This document shows positions 17,781-26,696 of a stretch of 64,000 nt of DNA, piece after piece (the stretch's first letter is position 1; each line of letters begins with the position of its first letter). The DNA comes from G965250275 sp965250275. GTDB lineage: Bacteria > Pseudomonadota > Alphaproteobacteria > Rhodobacterales > Rhodobacteraceae. The notes beneath the pieces are model-generated. The model had not been told where the DNA came from. It ran no database searches and saw only the letters and a list, made by a program, of their open reading frames with translations. The DNA is taken from NCBI GenBank assembly GCA_965250275.1, contig OZ252297.1, positions 1 to 64,000 of the forward strand, in the 5' to 3' direction. Both the position numbers and the translations under genes were made by a program.

Positions 17781-20700
17781 CGACAGAAGTGTCTGAAACG
17801 GGACCGGAAAGCTCTTCGACCGCTGGGTCGACAAGGTCCGCAACATTGATCTGCGCCACGCGCAGCCGGTTTGCGAGGCCACTGAGGTGGCCCGCAACTG
17901 CCTCCAGAAGACTTACCGCCACTGTGGCGTCGCTCTCCATGACCTCTCTGAACTCTTCGGCACCGATGCGTAGAAACTTGCCTTCGGTCAGGGCCACAAG
18001 CCTGAGTTGGCGCGGCGCACGCAGGATGATCGCAAGATCACCGATCAACCTGCCGGGCTCAACGGTGGACAGCGCCACGGCGCCCTCTTCCACATCGGGA
18101 ATCTGCAGCTCCGCGGAACCTTCGAGGCACAGATACGCAGCGTCAGCGGGTTCTTGTTCAGCGAAGACAACCTGTCCGGGTTTGGTTTCGTACCATTGAG
18201 CGCTAAACGCCAGAAGCCTCTGGTTGCGACTGCTCAAACCTGCGAACAGCTCGGTCTGAGCGATGATACGGAGTTTCTTGCGGAAGTCGTCCGTTCCCTG
18301 CTCAGGTTCCTCTCGCCGCGCAACGCCGTCAATGCGACCGTCTTTGATCTCGACAAAGATGTCGTAGTTCTCTGGCCGGTCAAACCGATCCTCCATGAAG
18401 ATCATGATGGATTGGGGCAGAAGCTCCCGCAGCCGCATCCGGGTCCGCAGTCGGCTTTCGCTGTCGTGGCTGGCCAGGGCGCGATCGAGGATCAAAATAT
18501 CGGGGCGTTTGATCCCTGCCCGGCTGAACGCCGCGCGTTCCTGCAGGACCGTGGGAAGGTTTACGCCGCCCAGACCAGCCCGCATGTCATACATCATTGC
18601 CGCCACACGCTGACGCAAACCCTGCTCGGTCAGCACTTCGGCCACGACATTTTCGACTTCCTGCGCCTTGGCCCCGGCCATCATCGAAATCCGCCCAAAG
18701 ATCGCGTTCTCGACCACTGTGAGGCGGGGAATGTAGGTCTCCGGTGAGACCGGGACAAAGAGATCACCGGCCTTCGCGCGCAAGGCCTCGGCTTTCGATT
18801 GGCGCAGCGACAGTATCTTGTCTTTGAACGTTTCCGGAAAGGTTGGACCGATTTGTTCCGCGGTCAGAAGGAAGGGCACCGTAATCAAAAGCGATTGCTC
18901 TTCGCGGCTCAGTCCATCAGTGCCCAGCCGTTCTCTCTTCTCGGCCAGATCCGTCAGTTGCAGATACATATCCTCGTCCATGCCGAGGCGCCGGAACAAC
19001 GGATGATCCGTCCCATCACGTCCGAAGGTCTGCCGGAGCGTATCAACGACGCCCAATGAGATGGCCAGTGCGTCGTCAGCCAGCCCGTGTTCGTACAAGG
19101 TGTCGATAAACGCCTGTTCGCTGGCCAGACCTTTCTGCGAAATCTCGCGAGACGGCGAGGCGTAAAGCAGGTTGCCGCCCAGCGGCACCGCAGGATTGAA
19201 ACTGCCCGGCTCAAACCGGAACACCACCTCGTCCAGCCCCTTTTCCTGAAGGCGTTTCTCAATTTCTGGCCGCAGCGAAACGATACGGTGGGTCAGGTCC
19301 ATATGCATGCTGCGATCGATGCGTGACCGCAGCATGCGACGAAACAAGGTCTCGTCGATGCCCATGGCGCCGACAAGCTGGAACCACCATTCGCGAATAT
19401 CTGCACCGCTGTGCAATCCGGCCAGTTCCGGGTCGACCCATTCGCCGCGTAAGAGATCCGTGCTGTTGCCGGAACGACGGGCTTCTTTCGCCGACCGATT
19501 GTCACCGTTCGGGTCCCAGACCATTTCCTGCGGCTTTATCTTGAGCGGCATGAGCAGGTTGTCACCGAGCGTACCGTCAAACAGGTAAGGGCGCGAATGG
19601 GCATAGCCGACCCGCGCGGCGATCACGGCCTGATGCAGCGACTCGATGGGATGGCCAGACAGAACCACCTCGCCATGCGAAGGCAAAATCTCGCGGGTCA
19701 GCAGATCGGCCAGAGCGCGCCGCTCCAGAGCGCTGCTGCTTTGGATCGCAACACGCGCACCCGGCGGAATCTCGAGATTGATGTCCTCAAGGATGACGTT
19801 GCCATCCTGATCGCGCACAGTGACATCCTGCAATTCGATCTTGCCAAGCAAATGCGGGATTTCGTCCGGTTCTCCCTCAAACACCGCTTCTTCGATCATG
19901 TCATCCGGAGCGAACCGTTCCGTGACGATCTCCCAACGCAAGGACATGTCCTGAACCTGATTGTAGTAAGTCAGCAATTCCTTCCAGGGGCTCGACAAAT
20001 CCTTGTAGGCGGCCAACGCCGCGACCAGCGCACCAACCGTGATCTGACCGATGATCGCGAGATAACCGCCGACAAGATAGAAGAAGAAAGGGGTCAGCTG
20101 CGTAATGAAGTTATTGAGAAACTTCATAAAAAATTTCTTCTGGTAGATCTGGAAGCGAATGTCGAAGAGCCGCCCCAAACGGTCGGTGAAGACAGCCAAC
20201 CGATATCGCCATCCGCCGTTGGTCCGCAGGTCACTGATTCCAGCAGCGGTTTCGCCAATCTCAGAGGCCAGATGCCGCACTTCCACGATACGGTCTTTGT
20301 TGAGCAGGTTGATCTGACGCTGCAGCATCGGGATCAACCAGGCCTGCAACGGGATCAACGCGATTGAGGCAAGCCCGAACCAGGGGCTTTGCATGAACAG
20401 AAATGTCACGATTGTCAGCATCTGCCCCAGTTGGAAAACCGGTTGCGCCACCGCGTCTCCCATCAGACCGCCCATCGGCTCCGCCTCAGACGTAACCATC
20501 GCCACCAGCTCACCCTGACTGGTGGTGCGAAAGTACGGTTTGGGAAACCGCATGATCCGTCCCAGCAGTTGATAACGAAAACGCCGTAACAGGCGTTCGG
20601 ACAGGATGCCCTTCATGGTGTTCAGGCGCATTTTCATCAGCCCGCCCACAAGAATCGCCGCGAGGAAGCCAAGGCAAAGAGTAAACAGATATTCCAACTG

Positions 20701-20883
20701 CGTGAGTTGAATGCCCCAGAGCGTGACGGTGTCGGACTGCGCGCCGATGGCGTCGTTGATGATCCGCTTGGGCAGTTCCAGCGAGATGTAAAGGAACGGG
20801 AACGTCAGAAGCGTGAAACCGAGCAGGAAGAGTTGCTGGCGCTTCGAATACTTCCAGATGAACGAAAACAGTGTGGGTTCCAT
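17773..20883 (-). CDS. ABC-transporter-like protein with degenerate ATPase domain, long insert and cNMP-binding-like domain
   Basis: This 1036-residue protein starts at ATG 20883; the open frame extends to 21108 but that part overlaps ilvD. Residues 1-320 form an exporter-type ABC transmembrane domain with about six helices. Residues 345-860 align by pattern with an ABC ATPase but lack its motifs. The Walker A position (about 380-389) reads IQSSSALERR with no GxxGxGKS/T. The signature region (about 770-790) has no LSGGQ. Walker B reads ILILDRALAS, with arginine at 801 where the catalytic glutamate belongs. A charged insert of nearly 300 residues (about 450-715) splits the domain. Residues 880-1005 resemble a cyclic-nucleotide-binding domain. 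It cannot hydrolyse ATP conventionally; a scaffold or sensor role is possible. Confidence 0.8.
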   Translation of the reverse strand: MEPTLFSFIWKYSKRQQLFLLGFTLLTFPFLYISLELPKRIINDAIGAQSDTVTLWGIQLTQLEYLFTLCLGFLAAILVGGLMKMRLNTMKGILSERLLRRFRYQLLGRIMRFPKPYFRTTSQGELVAMVTSEAEPMGGLMGDAVAQPVFQLGQMLTIVTFLFMQSPWFGLASIALIPLQAWLIPMLQRQINLLNKDRIVEVRHLASEIGETAAGISDLRTNGGWRYRLAVFTDRLGRLFDIRFQIYQKKFFMKFLNNFITQLTPFFFYLVGGYLAIIGQITVGALVAALAAYKDLSSPWKELLTYYNQVQDMSLRWEIVTERFAPDDMIEEAVFEGEPDEIPHLLGKIELQDVTVRDQDGNVILEDINLEIPPGARVAIQSSSALERRALADLLTREILPSHGEVVLSGHPIESLHQAVIAARVGYAHSRPYLFDGTLGDNLLMPLKIKPQEMVWDPNGDNRSAKEARRSGNSTDLLRGEWVDPELAGLHSGADIREWWFQLVGAMGIDETLFRRMLRSRIDRSMHMDLTHRIVSLRPEIEKRLQEKGLDEVVFRFEPGSFNPAVPLGGNLLYASPSREISQKGLASEQAFIDTLYEHGLADDALAISLGVVDTLRQTFGRDGTDHPLFRRLGMDEDMYLQLTDLAEKRERLGTDGLSREEQSLLITVPFLLTAEQIGPTFPETFKDKILSLRQSKAEALRAKAGDLFVPVSPETYIPRLTVVENAIFGRISMMAGAKAQEVENVVAEVLTEQGLRQRVAAMMYDMRAGLGGVNLPTVLQERAAFSRAGIKRPDILILDRALASHDSESRLRTRMRLRELLPQSIMIFMEDRFDRPENYDIFVEIKDGRIDGVARREEPEQGTDDFRKKLRIIAQTELFAGLSSRNQRLLAFSAQWYETKPGQVVFAEQEPADAAYLCLEGSAELQIPDVEEGAVALSTVEPGRLIGDLAIILRAPRQLRLVALTEGKFLRIGAEEFREVMESDATVAVSLLEAVAGHLSGLANRLRVAQINVADLVDPAVEELSGPVSDTSVDA

Positions 20884-21071
20884 AACCGGGACCTTGGCCT
20901 TTCCAAAACCGGGGGTGCTCCACACGTTGACCGACAGGCACCAACAGGGCGCTAAGGGTAAGCATTGCCCTACTAAATTACAACCGCCACACCCGTGTTG
21001 AAAGCGTTCGGACTTGTGCCTCTCGGGGCGCCCCGGTATGCCCAAGGGATCGCCAGTCCAGGGAGTGCCCG

Positions 21072-22835
21072 ATGCAAACCAGCAAGTTCGACAAGTCCAG
21101 ATTGCCAAGCCGCCATGTCACCGAGGGACCGGCGCGTGCACCACACCGGTCCTACTACTACGCGATGGGCATGAGCGATGAAGAGATCCACCAGCCTCTC
21201 GTCGGCGTGGCGACGTGCTGGAACGAAGCGGCACCATGCAACATTGCACTGAACCGTCAGGCGCAGGCCGTCAAACTTGGCGTCAAAGCCGCCGAGGGCA
21301 CACCGCGTGAGTTTACCACGATCACCGTCACCGATGGCATCGCGATGGGCCATGAGGGGATGCGGTCATCACTGGCCAGCCGCGAGGCGATCGCGGACAC
21401 AGTTGAACTGACCATGCGCGGCCATTGCTATGACGCTCTGGTCGGTCTGGCGGGTTGCGACAAGTCCCTGCCGGGAATGATGATGGCGATGATCCGACTG
21501 AACGTACCGTCGGTCTTCGTGTACGGCGGGTCGATTTTGCCGGGTAAGGTTCCAGCCGGGGCGGATGTGCCGGAAGACTTTGCCAACCGGGACCTGACCG
21601 TGCAGGACATGTTCGAAGCGGTCGGTCGCCATCAGAACGGCGAGTTGTCCGACTCCGCGCTGGAAGTGCTGGAACGCGTGGCCTGTCCGTCTGCCGGGGC
21701 CTGTGGGGGCCAGTTCACAGCCAACACCATGGCCTGCGTGTCTGAAGCGATCGGTCTGGCGCTGATGAACTCATCGGGGGCACCCGCGCCCTACGAGAGC
21801 CGCGATCAATACGGCAAGGCCTCTGGCGAGGCCGTCATGAACCTGATCGAAAAGAACATTCGGGCGCGCGATGTCGTGAACCTCAAGTCGCTGGAAAACG
21901 CAGCCCGTATCGTGGCCTGCACCGGTGGATCGACCAATGCGGGTTTGCACTTGCCGGCAATGGCACATGAAGCGGGCATCGACTTCTACCTCGAGGATGT
22001 CTGCGAAATCTTCCGCGACACGCCCTACTTTGTCGACCTGAAACCGGGCGGACAATATGTGGCCAAGGATCTCTATGAAGCGGGTGGGGTTCCGGTTGTC
22101 ATGAAAGAACTGAGCAAAGCCAAACTCCTGCACGAAGACTGCATGACAGCTTCCGGCTATTCGGTGGGCGAAGAACTGGCCAAGATCGACCGCGTTGCCG
22201 ATGGCCGGGTGATCTATCCCGTGGAAACGCCGATCTCAAAAACCGGCGGCGTGGTCGGTCTGACGGGGTCACTGGCGCCGGAAGGGGCAATTGTGAAGAT
22301 TGCCGGGATGAGCGAGGACCAGCTTCGCTTCACCGGTCCAGCGCGGGTTTTCGAGTGCGAACAGGACGCGTTCGAAGCGGTTCAGAAACGCGCGTATGAA
22401 GAGGGCGATGTTTTTGTCATCCGCAACGAGGGGCCGTCAGGCGGCCCCGGCATGCGCGAGATGCTGGCCACCACGGCGGCGTTGTCCGGGCAAGGGATGG
22501 GCAAGAAAGTCGCATTGATCACTGACGGTCGTTTCTCCGGAGCGACGCGCGGGTTTTGCGTGGGCCATGTCGGACCCGAAGCGGCTCATGGCGGACCCAT
22601 CGCGCTGTTGAAGAATGGCGACATGATCACGCTGGACGCGATTGCAGGCAAAATCGACGTCGATCTGACCTGGGAAGAGTTGGCCGAGCGCAAGGAGAAC
22701 TGGGAGGGCCCGCGCGAGACCATCTATGCGTCGGGTGCATTGTGGAAGTACGCGCAATTGGTCGACAAGACCTACAAAGGTGCGGTCACACATCCGGGCG
22801 GCAAGGCCGAGAAGCATGAGTACATGGACCTTTAG
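21072..22835 (+). CDS. ilvD: Dihydroxy-acid dehydratase
   Basis: This 587-residue Fe-S enzyme dehydrates dihydroxy acids to 2-keto acids in valine, leucine and isoleucine synthesis. It carries the conserved cysteine motifs GCDKSLPGMMMAM, CPSAGACGGQFTANTMACV and ACTGGSTNAGLHLPAMA, which ligate the cluster, and the C-terminal LITDGRFSGATRGFCVGHVGPE. ATG 21072 gives MQTSKFDKSRLPSRHVTEGP, the standard N-terminus of the shorter IlvD class. It diverges from the ABC-like gene across 188 bp and overlaps the next gene by 20 bases. The leuCD genes of the same pathway lie 6 kb away. Confidence 0.96.
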   Translation: MQTSKFDKSRLPSRHVTEGPARAPHRSYYYAMGMSDEEIHQPLVGVATCWNEAAPCNIALNRQAQAVKLGVKAAEGTPREFTTITVTDGIAMGHEGMRSSLASREAIADTVELTMRGHCYDALVGLAGCDKSLPGMMMAMIRLNVPSVFVYGGSILPGKVPAGADVPEDFANRDLTVQDMFEAVGRHQNGELSDSALEVLERVACPSAGACGGQFTANTMACVSEAIGLALMNSSGAPAPYESRDQYGKASGEAVMNLIEKNIRARDVVNLKSLENAARIVACTGGSTNAGLHLPAMAHEAGIDFYLEDVCEIFRDTPYFVDLKPGGQYVAKDLYEAGGVPVVMKELSKAKLLHEDCMTASGYSVGEELAKIDRVADGRVIYPVETPISKTGGVVGLTGSLAPEGAIVKIAGMSEDQLRFTGPARVFECEQDAFEAVQKRAYEEGDVFVIRNEGPSGGPGMREMLATTAALSGQGMGKKVALITDGRFSGATRGFCVGHVGPEAAHGGPIALLKNGDMITLDAIAGKIDVDLTWEELAERKENWEGPRETIYASGALWKYAQLVDKTYKGAVTHPGGKAEKHEYMDL

Positions 22836-23502
22836 GTCTCTGTTTGCCCTGTCGGCGGCGCTGCTGCTGGCAGGGTGTGAGGAGCTGGAAGGACAGCTAC
22901 CCGCGGCGCTGTCATCATCATTTGCGACGTCACGTGGGATCACGCAAGTACCACTCGCAGGAGGAGCCGTCCAGCTCACCGCTCCCCCGGGCTATTGTGT
23001 CGACCGCAGGTCGTTGCGGCGCAATGCACAGGGTGCGTTTGCTCTGTTGGCACGCTGCGACACCATGGGCGGGCCTTCTTCTTCGCGGCGCTACGAACTG
23101 GCCCTGCTGGCCGTGACCACACGACCAATGACGGCTTCCACGCAGCCGCCCACCAAGGAAGGCCTCGCCCGCGCCGCGTCACCAGCGCGGGTCATCACCA
23201 GCGCCGGAAACCGGGAGTTGCCGATTGTTCTGCTGGATGGCGGCGCGCCCATTCAGCCTGCTGTCAGCAGCCGCCATTGGCGCGGCGCCTTTTTGCTGAA
23301 CCAACAGATTGTAGGTGTCAGTCTCTACGCCCCGGAGGGCAGCCCGGCCCTTGAACGCAAGGGTGCGGAGTTGATCGGGGAACTGGCCGTTCGCACCCGC
23401 CGCGCCAGTGCGGCACAAGTTGTGACATCGGCGGCACGCCGGGAAAACTGGATGACAGATGTGGGCGAAGGCGATACTTTCTCTGCTACGGCAGAGGATT
23501 AA
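22816..23502 (+). CDS. Putative lipoprotein of unknown function
   Basis: I do not recognise a family for this 228-residue protein. It begins with a lipoprotein signal: hydrophobic LFALSAALLLAGC, with the lipobox cysteine at about residue 20. The mature part contains two cysteines (about residues 63 and 81) and an RR-rich, alanine-rich C-terminus. ATG 22816 lies within the last 20 bases of ilvD, so expression is probably coupled; the open frame extends further up into ilvD in a different frame and is not used. Export to the inner leaflet of the outer membrane, or to the inner membrane, is inferred from the lipobox. Confidence 0.7.
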   Translation: MSTWTFRSLFALSAALLLAGCEELEGQLPAALSSSFATSRGITQVPLAGGAVQLTAPPGYCVDRRSLRRNAQGAFALLARCDTMGGPSSSRRYELALLAVTTRPMTASTQPPTKEGLARAASPARVITSAGNRELPIVLLDGGAPIQPAVSSRHWRGAFLLNQQIVGVSLYAPEGSPALERKGAELIGELAVRTRRASAAQVVTSAARRENWMTDVGEGDTFSATAED

Positions 23503-23576
23503 TCTGACCGAAAGCCGTTCGTAAGATAAACACCAAGACCCGTGCGTCGGATCACTCTACGCCAAGGGACAACAGT

Positions 23577-24338
23577 ATGAGCAGTGTACTCGACCACCTG
23601 ATCAACGCGCGCGTGCTGCGGCGATGGCGGTCGGCTGCACTAGACGCCGAACAGGCGGACCTAAGCACTTTGCGCAGCCAGCGTCAGCAGGCGCGTGAAT
23701 TGCGCACCTACCTGAACAAACTTGTCCATGTCGCTGATGGCAGGCTGGCCTTGCCGATGATCGGCTCGAACGCCTTTCCCAAGCCTCACGGAACGGATTG
23801 GTCGTGGCGTCCCGAACTCTGGCGCGGCCCCTTGCCAACACCTGGCCTGTCTTCGGTGCAAACCAAGTCGATGTTGGGTGAAGAAGTCACCCTGTTCCAC
23901 GATTGCGCGTATTCGGAACTCACCTTGCGCCAGTTGCGCAATTCCAGAGAGGAAGACCTGGCGCCCTACGGCCTTCGAATGGACGTCTTCAAGTTCGACG
24001 GATCGTTTCTGTCGTTGGTGATCGATTTCCCCAAAGAAGCTGTCATCGGTCTGGGGAAATCGCACCTGATCCGAGTGAACACGATAATCGAAACGGAAAA
24101 ACCATTGGAGATCTTTGCCCGGCTGAATGTAAAACATGGCCCCAACACCGAGCAGATCGTACGCGAACTGCCACTGGACGGGCAGGACATCATGGTTGAG
24201 TTCGACCTCGCCTATTCCAAGCTGAACGAACGGCGCGTCGAAAAGGCGTGGCTCGATCTGATCTTTGAAGGGCCTGATATGAACGAGGTCATCATTCGTG
24301 ACCTGACCTTTGCGCGGCATCCCCGCGCCACGATCTGA
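23577..24338 (+). CDS. Conserved protein of unknown function (DUF6478-like)
   Basis: This 253-residue protein has no signal peptide or membrane segment. It opens with a helical, charged region (residues 1-45) followed by a beta-rich body containing MIGSNAFPKPHGTDWSWRPE, ALFHDC-like and YSELTLRQLRNSR motifs. I associate this pattern with a Rhodobacteraceae-restricted family (DUF6478), from memory only. The tryptophan-rich GTDWSWRPELW segment is the most distinctive part. It precedes a 125-residue protein by 10 bases, and the pair is likely an operon. Confidence 0.7.
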   Translation: MSSVLDHLINARVLRRWRSAALDAEQADLSTLRSQRQQARELRTYLNKLVHVADGRLALPMIGSNAFPKPHGTDWSWRPELWRGPLPTPGLSSVQTKSMLGEEVTLFHDCAYSELTLRQLRNSREEDLAPYGLRMDVFKFDGSFLSLVIDFPKEAVIGLGKSHLIRVNTIIETEKPLEIFARLNVKHGPNTEQIVRELPLDGQDIMVEFDLAYSKLNERRVEKAWLDLIFEGPDMNEVIIRDLTFARHPRATI

Positions 24339-24348
24339 GGAACTTGCC

Positions 24349-24726
24349 ATGAGCGACCTGAGCCTCGTCAAGACACGCATGCGAAACGGGATATGGGAAG
24401 GCGTCGTGACGGCGCCCGCAGCGCAGGACAATCCACCCGATATCAAGGCAAGCTATCTTGATGAACCGCTTGAGGGCGTCGAACTGGCGCGAAACGGGTC
24501 CGACAACACGTGGGATCTGCGCGTGCCGGTCCCGACCGAAGCGGTGTCCGACGGTGTCCAGACCGTTGTGATCTTTGATGCATCCGATGACACCAAACTC
24601 GGGGACTTCTCGGTGATTGCGGGCGAAGCCGTTGTGGATGACCTCAGGTCGGAAGTCGAATTGCTGCGGGCCGAATTGGACATGCTGAAACGCGCGTTTC
24701 GCCGACACTGCCTTGAGACGATGTAA
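24349..24726 (+). CDS. Small conserved protein with C-terminal coiled coil
   Basis: This 125-residue protein is unrecognised. The first 95 residues look beta-rich (WEGVVTAPA, WDLRVPVPTEAV, QTVVIFDASDDTKLGDFSVI). Residues about 97-115 form a short heptad-like helix, DLRSEVELLRAELDMLKRAF. I chose ATG 24349 after GAGGAACTTGCC; the longer open frame to 24310 would overlap the preceding gene. Ten bases separate it from the DUF6478-like gene, so the proteins may act together. Confidence 0.7.
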   Translation: MSDLSLVKTRMRNGIWEGVVTAPAAQDNPPDIKASYLDEPLEGVELARNGSDNTWDLRVPVPTEAVSDGVQTVVIFDASDDTKLGDFSVIAGEAVVDDLRSEVELLRAELDMLKRAFRRHCLETM

Positions 24727-24782
24727 GGCCGCTGCAACCTTGAACGCTCGGTACTCTGAGTTCATCGACCTCTCAAGATCAG

Positions 24783-25706
24783 TCAGGACGCATTGGGTCT
24801 CTGCTTTGCTTCTGCAAGGTGGGTTTTGATCCCGTTGGACAGCACGTCCCAAACGCGGCGGACCCTCGGTGTATGCCGCATCGTTTGATGCGCTGCCAGC
24901 CAGACCGGCAGCGGCGGGATTTCTAACCCTAGATGCAATTCTTCCGTCAGGGGTTCCGCGCGCCCCACCTCTACCTGAGAAAACCCAATACCGCATCCGG
25001 CCCGCAACAAGGCCCAGTAGGTCGACTGGTTGTCACACCGGACCGCAAAATCATCACGCGAAACACGCCAGCCCATTTCCTGCATCTGTCTCAGGATCAT
25101 GTCGTTCCGGTCGTAACCAATCAGATCGTGCTCCAGCAGGTCTTCGACGCGCCGCGGTCGCCCAACTCGGTCAAGGTAACTTTTGGCGGCGAACACACCC
25201 AACGGAATATCCGCAATGTGCTTTGTCACCACTTCCAACTGAGTGGGGCGATACATACGGACAGCAATGTCCGCTTCTCGGAACAAAAGGTTCTCAGAGC
25301 TGTCTGTGGGTACGATCTCCAACTGAATACTGGGCTCAAGCGCGCGCAGCTCTGCGAACACAGGCGGCAGCAGGTAATGGGACGCGAAGACACTGCATGT
25401 GATCCGAACAGTCCCGGCCAGTTGTTGCGACTGCCCCGCAGCCGTCAACGCGATTGCATTCATCGCATCGCGCATCTGGCTGGCGTAGGGGAGCAATTCG
25501 TTTCCACCCTCTGTCAGGATCAGACCACGCGCGTGCCGGTCAAAGAGCAAAGTGTCGAGATCGGATTCCAGCGCGCGTATGTGACGTCCAAGGGTCGGCT
25601 GACTGCGATCAAGCTGGCGTGCAGCGGCCGAGAGAGAGCCAAGTTCCGCCACAGCGAGAAAACTTTGAACCAAGGCCCAATCGCGCGCATCAAATGGCTT
25701 AGTCAT
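24783..25706 (-). CDS. LysR-family transcriptional regulator
   Basis: This 307-residue protein has the winged helix-turn-helix at about residues 12-70 (VAELGSLSAAARQLDRSQPT, then LGRHIRALESDLDTLLFDR) and a LysR substrate-binding domain after it (TVRITCSVFASHYLLPPVF, then EADIAVRMYRPTQLEV). It diverges from the epimerase-like gene at 25803, its likely target, as is usual for LysR regulators. The 96-bp intergenic region holds an AATTGAT-N14-ATCAATT inverted repeat. The inducer is unknown. Confidence 0.9.
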   Translation of the reverse strand: MTKPFDARDWALVQSFLAVAELGSLSAAARQLDRSQPTLGRHIRALESDLDTLLFDRHARGLILTEGGNELLPYASQMRDAMNAIALTAAGQSQQLAGTVRITCSVFASHYLLPPVFAELRALEPSIQLEIVPTDSSENLLFREADIAVRMYRPTQLEVVTKHIADIPLGVFAAKSYLDRVGRPRRVEDLLEHDLIGYDRNDMILRQMQEMGWRVSRDDFAVRCDNQSTYWALLRAGCGIGFSQVEVGRAEPLTEELHLGLEIPPLPVWLAAHQTMRHTPRVRRVWDVLSNGIKTHLAEAKQRPNAS

Positions 25707-25739
25707 GCAAAAATGAATACCAACTATATGAAGAACTGC

Positions 25740-25767
25740 AATTGATTAAATTTGGTGAATATCAATT
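25740..25767. promoter_or_regulatory. Inverted repeat between LysR and its divergent neighbour
   Basis: AATTGAT (25740-25746) and ATCAATT (25761-25767) are perfect 7-bp arms around a 14-bp AT-rich spacer. LysR recognition sites are interrupted AT-rich dyads in such divergent regions, so this is the best candidate operator. Confidence 0.45.
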
Positions 25768-25802
25768 TTGGACCCAGCAACAACCGATTTGGAGGGTTTG
25801 CA

Positions 25803-26696
25803 ATGCCATCTACCGTTTTGATCCTGGGCCCTTCTGGCCGGTTTGGCCACCATGCAAAGGCTGCATTCACTGAAGCAGGCTGGACCGTGCGCGGCTTTAA
25901 GCGTGGAACAGACACGCTGTCAGCGGCCGCGCAGGATGTCGATGTCATCGTGAACGCCTGGAATCCCGAATACACCGAGTGGGCCAAACTGCTGCCGGAC
26001 CTTCATCGTGATGTGGCCGAGACCGCCGCCCGGTGCGGCGCAACTGTCATCTTGCCGGGGAATGTTTACGTCTTCGGACCCGAAACCGAAGTCCCATGGT
26101 CTGAGGCTTCACCGCATGCTGCGGAAAACCCGCTGGGCAAAATCCGGTGTCACATCGAGGAGGTTTACCGGCAAGTAGGAGCACGGACTATCATTTTGCG
26201 GGCCGGAGACTTTCTTGACGATCGCGCTTCGGGAAACTGGTTTGATCGGGTCATGATTCAGAAGCTTGGCAACGGCGTTTTCACCTATCCCGGAAATCCG
26301 GAAATCTCTCACGCCTGGGCCTACCTGCCCGATCTCGCGCGCGCCGCTGTGAGACTTGCAGAAATGCGGGAGGAACTGCCGGAATTTTTCGATGTGCCCT
26401 TCCCCGGCTACACGCTGAGCGGACGTGACATCCAGCAGCACTTGCAGACCCATATGAATCAAACCATCGAATTGAAAAAGATGTCATGGCTGCCGATTCA
26501 GTTGTTAGCCCCAGTGTGGAGAATGGGCGCGTGCATCTTGGAAATGCGGTACCTCTGGGACACGCCCCATAGTCTGGACGGCCGGCTGTTCTCGAAAACA
26601 CTACCAGATTTCGAACACACCCCTACGACAGATGCCTTTTCGCAAATTCTTCAGGGCGTTGGCGTCAGAACGAGATCGACCCAGACCAGTTTGTGA
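25803..26696 (+). CDS. NAD(P)-binding epimerase / dehydratase-like protein
   Basis: This 297-residue protein has an N-terminal Rossmann motif of atypical form (VLILGPSGRFGHHAKAAF, residues 4-21). Extended-SDR-like features follow, including VIVNAWNPEY, VILPGNVYVFGPETEVPW and ILRAGDFLDD. This resembles the NAD-dependent epimerase group that acts on small carbonyl or sugar substrates, but the usual YxxxK is not obvious, so the reaction is open. ATG 25803 follows GGAGGGTTTGCA. It diverges from the LysR regulator. Its 3' end overlaps the convergent EEP gene by 46 bases. Confidence 0.78.
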   Translation: MPSTVLILGPSGRFGHHAKAAFTEAGWTVRGFKRGTDTLSAAAQDVDVIVNAWNPEYTEWAKLLPDLHRDVAETAARCGATVILPGNVYVFGPETEVPWSEASPHAAENPLGKIRCHIEEVYRQVGARTIILRAGDFLDDRASGNWFDRVMIQKLGNGVFTYPGNPEISHAWAYLPDLARAAVRLAEMREELPEFFDVPFPGYTLSGRDIQQHLQTHMNQTIELKKMSWLPIQLLAPVWRMGACILEMRYLWDTPHSLDGRLFSKTLPDFEHTPTTDAFSQILQGVGVRTRSTQTSL

